From an uncultured Prevotellaceae bacterium (lineage in GTDB: Bacteria; Bacteroidota; Bacteroidia; Bacteroidales; Bacteroidaceae), in NCBI GenBank assembly GCA_902779455.1, contig CACZBS010000036.1:1-63692 (forward strand): DNA of 63,692 nucleotides, read 5' to 3'. The position numbers and the translations under genes are program-made. The notes beneath the pieces are model-generated. The model did not search any database and had not been told where the DNA came from. It saw only the letters and a program-made list of their open reading frames with translations. Of the stretch, positions 1 through 7,633 are shown in pieces (position 1 is the first letter of the stretch; each line of letters begins with the position of its first letter).

Positions 1-1265
1 TGAATGGCTTCGTCCTTAATACAAAGAAGCAATTCGCAAGTTTCTTCAATGGCTTTCTGCTTCTCCTCCGTCGTGCCGTTGGGGGTGAACTTCTTCTCAA
101 ATGACCATAACAGGAACTCGCGTTCTTCCAACTTGGCTAGGTCGGACTTGTCAGTGAAGAACTCATCGGGGTCAATCTTCTTTGGCTGTTCTACAGTGAG
201 GTCGTTGGGAATCTCCTTGACGCTGACAGTAAAGCCCAGACGCATAGCGAGGGCACCATTGCGGAGAACATTGGCAAATCCAGCTCCTAATCTCTCATTA
301 TTCTTGGGGACATCAGAGTCGGGGATGAAGCAGAGCGTACAGTTCTGAAGGCGTAAGTCCTTTAACTTCTGGAACTGCTTGTCGTTCCAAGAACCGCCCA
401 GGGAGGCAATGGTATTGAGAATGTCGAGAGACTGTAGCTTCATCACATCAGGTGCTCCCTCTACAAGATACAGTTTACACTCCTTTCTTGCCTTTTGGAC
501 GGCAGCATCAATGCCGAAGACGGACTCAGACTTGTGGTAGAGTTCGCTGTCGGCTGAGTTGAGATACTTGCATTCAGACTTATCGTCCAATGCTCTGGCC
601 GTGAAGCCCTCGATATTGGAATAGCGGTCTCTGATGGGAATCATGAGACGATTCTTATAGACACAGTACAAAGAATGAGTCTTCTCACTTAGTCGCAAGA
701 TGCCCATCTGCTGCATCAAGTCTAAACTCAGTCCTGCCTTTTCGGCGAACTTCACCACGGATGTCCAGTCGTTGGGGGCATAGCCCATCTGCTGTTCCTT
801 GCAGAAGTCGGCATTCCACCGACTGAGCATATAGGCTTTAGCAGCATTCGCGTCGGCAGTACCATTATCTAACTGACTGACGTAGAAAGCACATAGTTTG
901 TCGTTGATGATGTGCATCGCCTCACGTTTCTTGTATTTTGCCTCCTCTTCCGGGGTGAGCCGAAGCTCATTCACTTTCAGATCGATGTTCTTTTTCTCTT
1001 TCAACAGCTTTTTAATGGCTTCAGGGAAAGAGAGATTATCCATCTCCATGACGAAGTTAATCACGTTACCACCCTTTCCGCATCCAAAACAATGCCAGAG
1101 GTTCTTGGCGGTATTGACACAAAAGGACGCTGTGTCCTCATTGTGGAACGGACACAAGCCCTTGGCGGTGTGGCCACTGACATGCAGTTTGATGCCATAG
1201 TCAGAGACCACTTCTGCCAAGTCAACCGTGTCGAGTATCAAGTCAATGTATTTTTTATCTATCAT
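1..1265 (-). CDS. DnaG-type primase with CHC2 zinc finger (partial)
   Basis: The leftward reading frame opens with an ATG at 1265 and runs off the left edge without a stop, so only the first ~421 residues are visible. Near residues 35-65 is a zinc-binding pattern CPFH...CFGCGKGG, the CHC2 finger that starts DnaG-family primases. A TOPRIM-like stretch (LYLVEGAPDVMKL, later CFIPDSD) follows at about residues 265-325. Such a protein would make RNA primers for replication. Chromosomal dnaG has a longer conserved core. The AT-richer composition and the integrase and excisionase-like genes upstream indicate a primase of the integrated element, as seen in Bacteroides mobilizable units. Family call is firm; its use in element replication is inferred. 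Confidence 0.85.
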   Translation of the reverse strand, partial: MIDKKYIDLILDTVDLAEVVSDYGIKLHVSGHTAKGLCPFHNEDTASFCVNTAKNLWHCFGCGKGGNVINFVMEMDNLSFPEAIKKLLKEKKNIDLKVNELRLTPEEEAKYKKREAMHIINDKLCAFYVSQLDNGTADANAAKAYMLSRWNADFCKEQQMGYAPNDWTSVVKFAEKAGLSLDLMQQMGILRLSEKTHSLYCVYKNRLMIPIRDRYSNIEGFTARALDDKSECKYLNSADSELYHKSESVFGIDAAVQKARKECKLYLVEGAPDVMKLQSLDILNTIASLGGSWNDKQFQKLKDLRLQNCTLCFIPDSDVPKNNERLGAGFANVLRNGALAMRLGFTVSVKEIPNDLTVEQPKKIDPDEFFTDKSDLAKLEEREFLLWSFEKKFTPNGTTEEKQKAIEETCELLLCIKDEAI

Positions 1266-1324
1266 TATAATATTCGAATTTATTAGGATAGTTAAGCCCG
1301 CACACAAAGGCGCGGGCGTTAATC

Positions 1325-1714
1325 TTAATGCTTGTAGTCATAGAGTTTGTCTATGTCCCCTTTACGATAGAACACCTTTCTGCCAATCTTGACAGGTACC
1401 AGGTATCTACTCTTATCCCATTGCCACAGAGTAGTAGAACTGACTCCAAGAGTTTCCATGACCTCCTGTTTTGGCAATAATGTGCCGTCATCACCACCCT
1501 TGCCTGAAGCCTGTGCGGCATTCTCAGCAAGAATACACTCAGATAGTTCGCGGGCGAAGGCTATTGCACCTTTCTCTGTTAACGTAAAGGAGATACGATC
1601 ATTCCCCTTTGAAATTGCTGACACGAGACCCTTTGCAAACATCTCATTTTCTTCACTCGATTCAAAGCAGCCAACCTTGTTGGTCTCACTTTGCAAAAAA
1701 TTAGTTTTTATCAT
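1325..1714 (-). CDS. Excisionase-like helix-turn-helix protein (HTH_17)
   Basis: A 129-residue protein. Its last ~55 residues form a MerR-like/excisionase DNA-binding fold: LPKQEVMETLGVSSTTLWQW is the helix-turn-helix, followed by a basic wing ending in VFYRKGDIDKLY. The N-terminal 70 residues are not recognised. Proteins of this shape sit next to integrases in Bacteroides conjugative and mobilizable elements, where they act as recombination directionality factors or repressors. It reads in the same direction as the primase 59 bases downstream and has its own promoter upstream. Whether it drives excision here is inference. Confidence 0.75.
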   Translation of the reverse strand: MIKTNFLQSETNKVGCFESSEENEMFAKGLVSAISKGNDRISFTLTEKGAIAFARELSECILAENAAQASGKGGDDGTLLPKQEVMETLGVSSTTLWQWDKSRYLVPVKIGRKVFYRKGDIDKLYDYKH

Positions 1715-1740
1715 CTTGAAATAAATTAAATTTTCGGCTG

Positions 1741-1771
1741 CAAAGGTCCCGCTTTTTCCGCGTTGTTACAA
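1741..1771 (-). promoter_or_regulatory. Bacteroidetes-type promoter for the HTH gene
   Basis: On the minus strand GACCTTTG (1748-1741) lies 19 bases after TTGT (1771-1768). This is close to the TTTG / TAnnTTTG consensus and about 27 bases before the start codon at 1714. Confidence 0.45.
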
Positions 1772-1812
1772 GTGTATTATTTGTGGTGTTTGCTTAAAAA
1801 ACGCAAAAACCC

Positions 1813-1835
1813 AAAGTGCTGATTATAAGCACTTT
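1813..1835 (-). terminator. Hairpin terminator after the leftward 4.3-1.9 kb genes
   Basis: AAAGTGCT and AGCACTTT form a perfect 8-bp stem with a 7-base loop. On the minus strand the stem is followed by GGGTTTTTGCGTTTTTT, suiting termination of the gene that ends at 1899. Confidence 0.6.
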
Positions 1836-1898
1836 GAGTCTATTTCTATTATTTCCTTCAACCAACTTTTGTGGTTGGTCTGTAATCCTGTGTGGTTT

Positions 1899-2291
1899 TT
1901 ACAAGGCGTTGGCTCGTGATATCGCCTTTTTCAGTTCATTTGCGAACTTTTTATTAGCCATCACTTCCGAGTGTTTTACATCCAAATAATGTGAGTTATA
2001 GTATGCCATATCGATGCCACAGGCACTGAGCATTTCCCCTTTCCATTCTTCTGCTCGCCATGGTTCACTGAGGTTGTCCGCAACTTCATGGATAAGATAT
2101 ATTACCCGGAGCTTTTCCCTGTCACGAACCACGCCATCAGCTCCCCGTCTCAGATTCAGGAAACTGACAAAGTCGGACGGTTCCATGTATTCGAATTGAC
2201 GGCCATTACAGAGCGGATAAAGATATAGGCATAATTGCAAACTTACAAAGTCACGTTGCCGACGAGTTCTTGAAAAGGAGTTATTGCTCAT
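1899..2291 (-). CDS. Hypothetical protein of the integrated element
   Basis: A 130-residue protein I do not recognise. It has no signal peptide or membrane segment. Its start overlaps the end of the upstream gene by 4 bases (ATGA), so the two are translationally coupled. It is followed by a hairpin terminator. The sequence is mixed charged and aromatic, for example NLSEPWRAEEWKGE in the middle. The 30% or so AT excess over the core chromosome fits the mobile-element context. No function is assigned. Confidence 0.6.
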   Translation of the reverse strand: MSNNSFSRTRRQRDFVSLQLCLYLYPLCNGRQFEYMEPSDFVSFLNLRRGADGVVRDREKLRVIYLIHEVADNLSEPWRAEEWKGEMLSACGIDMAYYNSHYLDVKHSEVMANKKFANELKKAISRANAL

Positions 2292-2938
2292 GCCTCACCT
2301 CCTTCCTCAGGATTACAGATGTCTGCAATAATACACTTAGCAATCTCTGACAATCGATGAACAAGGACATTCAAAAACGCTATGTCGAAATAATACAAAC
2401 CTGACAGAGCAAGTATTTCCTTCCGATGGATTTCATACAACTCATTTACATGAGCGTGTACTTTGTCATATTCTTCCTTCAACCTATCGCATTTCTCATC
2501 TAATGGCTTAAACTCTGGATCAGAATATGGCATGAAGTCTATGCGGTGACTAATCTCCTGATACTCCATCCATAGGTCATGGGCTTTTTCTTTCTCTGAC
2601 TCCCATGCATCCTTGAATGGCTTTAGGTACTGGTCACAATCAGACTTCGTTTCAAACGAAGAAATGAGAGATCCTGAAGCTTTATATACTTCTATAAACG
2701 CTTCTGCTTCTGCTAACAGTTGCTTCGTATCATGAAGTAGCAGGTCAGGATTACTTCCACCCTCGCCAAGGACATAGTCAATGATGGCATTCGTGTCTTT
2801 GTGGTCTCTATAAAAAAGCCACAACTCACGCTTCTCTTCAAAACTAAGATTCTGTCCGCTAACGTACTTTTTCAGAAGTTCATTAACAGCGTGTAGTCTG
2901 GATGCTGTATTGAGGATTACGTTTCCTTCCATGCTCAT
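2288..2938 (-). CDS. Hypothetical, largely alpha-helical protein
   Basis: A 216-residue protein of unknown family. It is rich in Glu, Lys and Leu, with heptad-like runs around residues 100-165 (DAWESEKEKAHDLWMEYQ, then CDRLKEEYDKVHAHVNELY), suggesting a coiled coil. No membrane segment or catalytic motif is visible. Its start overlaps the stop of the AlbA_2 gene at 2938 by one base, and its end overlaps the next gene by 4 bases, so the three form one operon. No function is assigned. Confidence 0.6.
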   Translation of the reverse strand: MSMEGNVILNTASRLHAVNELLKKYVSGQNLSFEEKRELWLFYRDHKDTNAIIDYVLGEGGSNPDLLLHDTKQLLAEAEAFIEVYKASGSLISSFETKSDCDQYLKPFKDAWESEKEKAHDLWMEYQEISHRIDFMPYSDPEFKPLDEKCDRLKEEYDKVHAHVNELYEIHRKEILALSGLYYFDIAFLNVLVHRLSEIAKCIIADICNPEEGGEA

Positions 2939-4326
2939 TACTCAATAATCTCCCAAAAGCCTCCTTTATCTGGACCAACACGACGTATGACACCCTGGTC
3001 TTGGAGTTTCTTGATATTTCTTGCGATATTTCTCCGGTCAATACCTATTATTTCAGCCATCTTAGAGGTTGAGATGTAAGGATCTTCTCTTACCAAGTCA
3101 ATGATTTTCTGTGACGTTTTCTGTGACGTTTTCTGTGACGTATCTATGACGCTTCCTGTGACGTTTTCTGTGACGTTTTCTGGTAACTTTTCTGTTAACC
3201 CATGAGAATTATCTGGTAACTTTTCATTCACCTTTTCCCCGTTTACATTCACCTTGGCCGCATTTACGTTCACGTTTTCTGTGACTTTCGGCACAGTAAT
3301 CTTCAGGATGAACTCGTCGGTTCGGAAGGATGGTGCCTTAGCACCATTGGCTTCCTGCTCACGACAAATACGATCAAGGCCCTCGCCAAACTCCTTCACA
3401 TAGTGATATGCTTTGAGGAATGCAGCTATCTTCGGATTACGAGAGAAGTGGGTGGTACGGATATTTGCAGGCTTTACCAGTTCTGGCAATTTGCCAGGCG
3501 ATTCAAAAACAAGGCGGTCATCGAACATCTTGATTTGAATCTCAGTTCCTTTGATGTTGTATGCTCTATGGCAACAAGCATTTACGGTCATCTCTTGTAT
3601 CACGAACTCAGGATAGTCGCGACGAGTAATGAACTGGCCATGCTGTCCGAGGAACGTATGCTCACGTACCTGTGTCTCCAGATACTCAATCGTCTTCTTG
3701 ACTTGATTCAGGATGGTTCCCTCAAAGGTGACATCCTTGATGACGTTCATCTCTGCACCCACCTTCTCGTCAATACCTTCGTATCTGATAAAACGGGTAC
3801 GGCCACGAGGGAAAAACTTCTGAGGGTTCTTGCCAAAGAGCAGGATACAGGCGACACTGACATCCTCCTCACCTTTGTTGTTGGTCGTCACAAAGTTGTT
3901 GTTCTCGCGCAAGTACTCCATTGGCGACTTTCCATATCCCAGCAACTTGGCATAGTCAGCAACGGCATCCATGTCAATGTCATCAACCGTGGCACCATAG
4001 ACAGCTGTGTCCTCATAAGAACGCTCGCCTTTGTCGTACATCAGCTGCAAACGCTCCTCGAATGTTAGTTTACGGCTCTTGTCGCCAACACGGATATAGG
4101 CTTCATCAGCCTGATTGGTATGCAGGAACATGCTGGCAGGGATGTCCATCAGCAGTATTCGGTTCTCATTCCCATGCTGGTCTATGCAATCCATGTAGCT
4201 GCACTTGACAGGAATGGATGGAATACAGAAATCGAAGGGGACGCGCAACAGTTCGTTCAGTTTCTCCGTATATTGATTGATGCCCTCAATCCTTCTGGTC
4301 TTGTCAGATATGCCGATTGCCAACAC
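2938..4326 (-). CDS. AlbA_2/Schlafen-type ATP-binding regulator, 5' end damaged
   Basis: From a GTG at 4326 the frame gives 462 residues. It holds the back half of the AlbA_2 fold (LAIGISDKTRRIEGI), the family's typical IRVGDKSRKLTFEERLQLMY segment, a GHKL-like C-terminal ATPase region (EMTVNACCHRAY, FGEGLDRICRE) and a C-terminal winged helix (ISTSKMAEIIGIDRRNI). A low-complexity linker of TEN, NVN and TSQK repeats joins the last two. The expected family N-terminus is out of frame: ATGs at 4379 and 4376 start MMTIEEIRTGKEGQTFDL, which resembles the normal opening, but the frame then diverges and a stop blocks upward extension from 4326. About 30-40 residues around the usual AFAN(x)GG motif are absent. 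It is probably a decayed copy, unless the GTG truly initiates. Confidence 0.7.
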   Translation of the reverse strand: MLAIGISDKTRRIEGINQYTEKLNELLRVPFDFCIPSIPVKCSYMDCIDQHGNENRILLMDIPASMFLHTNQADEAYIRVGDKSRKLTFEERLQLMYDKGERSYEDTAVYGATVDDIDMDAVADYAKLLGYGKSPMEYLRENNNFVTTNNKGEEDVSVACILLFGKNPQKFFPRGRTRFIRYEGIDEKVGAEMNVIKDVTFEGTILNQVKKTIEYLETQVREHTFLGQHGQFITRRDYPEFVIQEMTVNACCHRAYNIKGTEIQIKMFDDRLVFESPGKLPELVKPANIRTTHFSRNPKIAAFLKAYHYVKEFGEGLDRICREQEANGAKAPSFRTDEFILKITVPKVTENVNVNAAKVNVNGEKVNEKLPDNSHGLTEKLPENVTENVTGSVIDTSQKTSQKTSQKIIDLVREDPYISTSKMAEIIGIDRRNIARNIKKLQDQGVIRRVGPDKGGFWEIIE

Positions 4327-4386
4327 AGGTCAAACGTCTGACCTTCTTTCCCTGTCCTTATCTCTTCTATCGTCATCATTTGCGTG

Positions 4387-4394
4387 CAAAGTTA
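4387..4394 (-). promoter_or_regulatory. -7 box upstream of the AlbA_2 gene
   Basis: TAACTTTG on the minus strand ends 7 bases before the ATG at 4379. This implies an almost leaderless transcript and supports 4379, rather than 4326, as the ancestral start. Confidence 0.4.
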
Positions 4395-4449
4395 CTACTT
4401 TTTCTTCAAATTGCTATACCTTATTATATATATTAACGGTTGGATAGAG

Positions 4450-5982
4450 TTATCCTATCATATCAATCACGTTTTTCAACGTCTCGTCTTCAATCTTGCG
4501 ATAACGTTTGAACGCCTTGGAACCATCAACATGACCAGACATCTTACCTATCAGATTTGGGTCGGCTACTTTGAAATACGCATTACCAATGAATGTACGA
4601 CGTGCGAGGTGGCTTGCTGCAAGTTCATTGATTGGCCTTATCTCGCTTTCTCCTGTCTTCGGATTCCTAATCTCCACATTACGCGTAACGCCAGCCAATG
4701 TGAAGATGACCTTTAACGCTTCGTTGTACTTTTGCGGAGAAATAAGAGGGAATAATCTACCCCGTCTGTCTTGGCCTTTGTATTTCTTTATCAGTTCTAA
4801 TGCCTTTGAATGCAACGGAACACGAGCCTGAATCGGTTCTTCCGTTTCGTCCTTGGTCTTATGAGGTGTGTAAACTAGAACACCGTTATGAATGTGCTGT
4901 GGAGTCAGCTTTTCCAAATCACCGACTCTACAACCTATAAAACACTGAAATACGAAAATGTCGCGTAGAACCTTTAAGGTCTTAAGAGGCATCTTTGATG
5001 CTTTCTTCTTTTCTTCATCATAGTTCTTCCAGGCTTTATCAAGATCTGCATCTGCAATTTGGTTTCGCTCCTCTATAGTAATATAATAAGGTGTACCAAA
5101 AATCGCGGCACCAATCTTCAATCCATCAAAAGGTCTGTTATTAGTATCTCCTCGTTCATAATAAAAACGGAACAAAGACTTCAATCGTGACAGCATGTTT
5201 TTCACGGTATTATCGCCACGTCCTTCCAATACATGCTGCCCAGAGCCGACTGCCAAGGGATAATCTTCAAACAGTTTCTTGAATAATTCCGGGTTAGCAT
5301 CCGACAGTTCCTTCTCGTTTTTGAGATAATCTGCAAAATCTTCAATGTCATTGCGGGTGACCGTATCAATATCAAAGACAAAGTTCTTGCGGGTGTCATC
5401 AGTTGCCCTAATATATCCCTCATATCTGGCAATGGCACGAGTGATGACACGGAAAGCTCGTGCATGAGATTCCGCAAGCTGTCTTTTTGTTATGTACTGC
5501 TCTACAAGTTCATAGAACTCCTTTTTCTCAACCTTCACCTGATACTTCTCAGGATGATTATACCTGTCAACAATATCAGAAAGCCAGTCACCCTTCACAG
5601 AATCCTTATCTGCTACCTCATATTTTTCAATGATATGCTTTTTCAGACTACTAATCCGCTTTAACTGCTCCTTGTGATATACCACTTCTGGAGTTTCATT
5701 TCTTCTCCCATTAACGACCAACTCGCCGCTTTCACGCAAAGCCCATCCAAACTTCTCTGCTTCCTGTAGCGTTGCGGTGTTAATCCTGTCAGGAATGTCA
5801 TTGTGCAGCAACTCATGCGTTTTCTTTCTGTCAACGTAATATTCAAAGAAATCAGCATTGACATAGATTTCACTTTTTGTCCTCAAGTTGAAGACACTAC
5901 CATTGAAGAATCTGATAAGTATCTCTTGTCTTCCTGTTTCTTGTTGAACCTTTGAAGAAAGTCTTAATTCTATTTTTGCCAT
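4450..5982 (-). CDS. Tyrosine recombinase / integrase
   Basis: A 510-residue site-specific recombinase. The C-terminal catalytic domain carries the expected residues in order: Arg in GCRVGDLEKL (about residue 353), a beta-hairpin Lys in PHKTKDET, the HxxR motif in ASHLARRTF, a second His in MSGHVDGSKA, and the nucleophilic Tyr in FKRYRKIED (about residue 495). The N-terminal 300 residues include a core-binding SAM-like helical domain. It reads away from the right boundary of the AT-rich region and lies beside an array of short direct repeats, as integrases next to their attachment site do. It should integrate and excise the element covering the left of the window. Confidence 0.9.
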   Translation of the reverse strand: MAKIELRLSSKVQQETGRQEILIRFFNGSVFNLRTKSEIYVNADFFEYYVDRKKTHELLHNDIPDRINTATLQEAEKFGWALRESGELVVNGRRNETPEVVYHKEQLKRISSLKKHIIEKYEVADKDSVKGDWLSDIVDRYNHPEKYQVKVEKKEFYELVEQYITKRQLAESHARAFRVITRAIARYEGYIRATDDTRKNFVFDIDTVTRNDIEDFADYLKNEKELSDANPELFKKLFEDYPLAVGSGQHVLEGRGDNTVKNMLSRLKSLFRFYYERGDTNNRPFDGLKIGAAIFGTPYYITIEERNQIADADLDKAWKNYDEEKKKASKMPLKTLKVLRDIFVFQCFIGCRVGDLEKLTPQHIHNGVLVYTPHKTKDETEEPIQARVPLHSKALELIKKYKGQDRRGRLFPLISPQKYNEALKVIFTLAGVTRNVEIRNPKTGESEIRPINELAASHLARRTFIGNAYFKVADPNLIGKMSGHVDGSKAFKRYRKIEDETLKNVIDMIG

Positions 5983-6007
5983 AATTCGATATATTTGTAA
6001 CTGGCTG

Positions 6008-6039
6008 CAAAGTTACAAAATCATCATAAACAAACCAAA
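6008..6039 (-). promoter_or_regulatory. Promoter of the integrase gene
   Basis: Minus-strand TTTG (6039-6036), a 20-base spacer and TAACTTTG (6015-6008) match the Bacteroidetes consensus. The ATG lies at 5982. Confidence 0.65.
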
Positions 6040-6042
6040 CAT

Positions 6043-6130
6043 TTTTGGCGCATTTTTGGCGTTTTTTACTTAAATTGGCGTGATTCAACCGAATTTTGGC
6101 GGAAAAGTCAATTTTGTAAGATTTTTGGCG
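6043..6130 (+). repeat. TTTTGGCG direct repeats beside the integrase
   Basis: TTTTGGCG occurs at 6043, 6054, 6094 and 6123, with AATTGGCG at 6073. All copies are in the same orientation inside 88 bases, between the integrase promoter and the composition break. Repeats of this size and position are typical integrase or excisionase arm-binding sites; that role is inferred. Confidence 0.55.
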
Positions 6131-6181
6131 TTGGTTCGATTAAGAAAATTGTGTCGCAAGTGTCGACACGAAGAACGAGAG

Positions 6182-6212
6182 AAGGAGAAGACCACGAAGC
6201 GGTTTTCTCCTT
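6182..6212. other. Hairpin at the element-chromosome boundary
   Basis: AAGGAGAA (6182-6189) and TTCTCCTT (6205-6212) pair around a 15-base loop and are followed by a T-rich run. This lies where composition jumps from AT-rich to very GC-rich. It could be a terminator or part of the attachment site; no att duplication can be tested because the other end is outside the window. Confidence 0.35.
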
Positions 6213-6251
6213 TTTCTTTTTATGACCGCAAAGAAAAAGAAGAGAGAGAGC

Positions 6252-6971
6252 ATGGACAGGCAGCGCCAACACATCATCGACGGATTGCGCGACGGCACCC
6301 CCATCGCGCTGGGCTACTTCGCCGTGGCCTTCTCCCTCGGCATCATCGCAGCCAAGGCCGGCCTCAGCGCCCCCGAGGGATTCCTCAGCAGCTTCTTCAC
6401 CCGCGCCTCAGCCGGCGAATACGGCGTCTACACGCTCCTCGCCGTCAATGCCGTCTACGCCGAGGTCGTCGCCATGTGCATGGTGGCCAACCTGCGCTAT
6501 ATGCTCATGAGCGCCGCCCTCTCACAGAAGATAGCCCCCGGCACGTCGTGGCTCAAGCGCATCCTCATGGCCTGCTGCATCACCGACGAGGTCTTCGCCA
6601 TCTCCATTGCCCATCCGGGCTACACGCCACCCGCCTACACCTATGCCGCCGCCCTCCTCTCGGGACTCTTCTGGGGCTCGGGCTGTGCCGTGGGCATCGT
6701 CGCCGGCAGCCTCCTGCCCCCGCCGATGGTCACCGCCCTGAGCATGTCGCTCTACGGCATGTTCATCGCCATCATCATCCCCCCCGCACGTCGCGACACT
6801 GGCGTCGCCTACGCCCTCATAGCCAGCTTCGTGCTCAGCGGCCTGGCCGCCGTGGCCCCCGTCATGAGCCAGTGGAGCAGCGGCATGCGCACCGTCGTCC
6901 TCACCATCGTCATCTCCGCCGTTGCCGCCTGGCTGCGGCCCGTCAACCCCGAAGCCCATGAGCCAGCATAG
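6252..6971 (+). CDS. azlC: AzlC-family branched-chain amino acid exporter subunit
   Basis: From the ATG at 6252 the protein has about 239 residues and is highly hydrophobic, with the AzlC opening GLRDGTPIALGYFAVAFSLGIIAAKAGLS shortened at its usual place. With the small AzlD partner it forms an inner-membrane exporter for branched-chain amino acids or analogues. An ATG at 6222 would add MTAKKKKRES. I prefer 6252 because AzlC proteins begin close to the amphipathic helix and a purine run (AGAGAGAG) sits just before it. The end overlaps azlD by 14 bases. It is the first chromosomal gene after the integrated element, with a sharp rise in GC. Confidence 0.85.
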   Translation: MDRQRQHIIDGLRDGTPIALGYFAVAFSLGIIAAKAGLSAPEGFLSSFFTRASAGEYGVYTLLAVNAVYAEVVAMCMVANLRYMLMSAALSQKIAPGTSWLKRILMACCITDEVFAISIAHPGYTPPAYTYAAALLSGLFWGSGCAVGIVAGSLLPPPMVTALSMSLYGMFIAIIIPPARRDTGVAYALIASFVLSGLAAVAPVMSQWSSGMRTVVLTIVISAVAAWLRPVNPEAHEPA

Positions 6972-7257
6972 CGTCGTCATCTATATCCTGCTGGCCATCG
7001 TGGTCACCAACCTGATCCGCGTCCTGCCCGTCGCCCTCATCAAGGGACCCATCAGGAACCGCTTCGTGCGCAGCTTCCTCTACTACGTGCCCTATGTCAC
7101 CCTGGCCGTCATGACCTTCCCCGACATGGTGCGCGCCACCCCCACCCCATGGCCCGGACTGCTCGCCCTCGTGGCCGGCATCGTCGCCGCATGGTTCCGC
7201 CTGGGCCTCTTCCCCGTCGCCCTCATCTGCTGCGTCATTGCCTATCTGGCCATCTGA
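6958..7257 (+). CDS. azlD: AzlD-family transporter subunit
   Basis: A 99-residue protein with three or four membrane helices (VVIYILLAIVVTNLIRVLP, YVPYVTLAVMTFP, LLALVAGIVAAWF, FPVALICCVIAYLAI), matching the AzlD family in size and layout. The start at 6958, inside the end of azlC, is chosen because MSQHSVVIYI matches the family's N-terminus and gives translational coupling. It works with AzlC in branched-chain amino acid export. A 22-bp repeat array follows. Confidence 0.85.
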   Translation: MSQHSVVIYILLAIVVTNLIRVLPVALIKGPIRNRFVRSFLYYVPYVTLAVMTFPDMVRATPTPWPGLLALVAGIVAAWFRLGLFPVALICCVIAYLAI

Positions 7258-7300
7258 AATAATTGTCACTTTTGTTGACAAACAACAAAACGACGAAAGA

Positions 7301-7384
7301 GAAACGGCCCTTTTCGCCTCGAAAAGCACCGCTTCTCGACTCAAAAAGCACCGCTTCCCGACCCGAAAAGCACCGCTTCTTTTT
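7301..7384. repeat. 22-bp intergenic repeat array (copy 1)
   Basis: Three units of 22 bases (7321, 7343, 7365) share the core AAAAGCACCGCTTC, with a more divergent unit before them at 7301. The core is nearly palindromic. The same array recurs at 37162, 46504 and 56202. The rest of the 7258-7633 gap is AT-rich and shows no other feature apart from a likely promoter close to 7540 (TATCTTTGCAC). Confidence 0.7.
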
Positions 7385-7633
7385 AGGCAAGACATCATAC
7401 CACTGATAATCAAACAATTACTAAACGCCAGCAATCTGTTGTCAGTTTATTTTACAAAACCATTCCCCGACCCCGTTACCGTCGAAAATTTAATTGCAAA
7501 AAAACATAAACAAAACGCAATTATCTCAAATTTTTTTTTTATCTTTGCACACAGAAAATGCATACATACAAAACCTGACACAGACTAAAATATAAATAAT
7601 AGTAAGTATAAAACAACAACAAACAGACCAGCA

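Noticed and set aside
6522-6980. Long minus-strand open frame opposite azlC
   Set aside because: It is a shadow frame of GC-rich codons, Gly/Asp/Ala-rich with no family features; azlC is clearly the real gene.
7301-7384. 22-bp repeats considered as a CRISPR array
   Set aside because: Units are contiguous with only about 8 variable bases between cores, and there are no cas genes or 25-40-base spacers.
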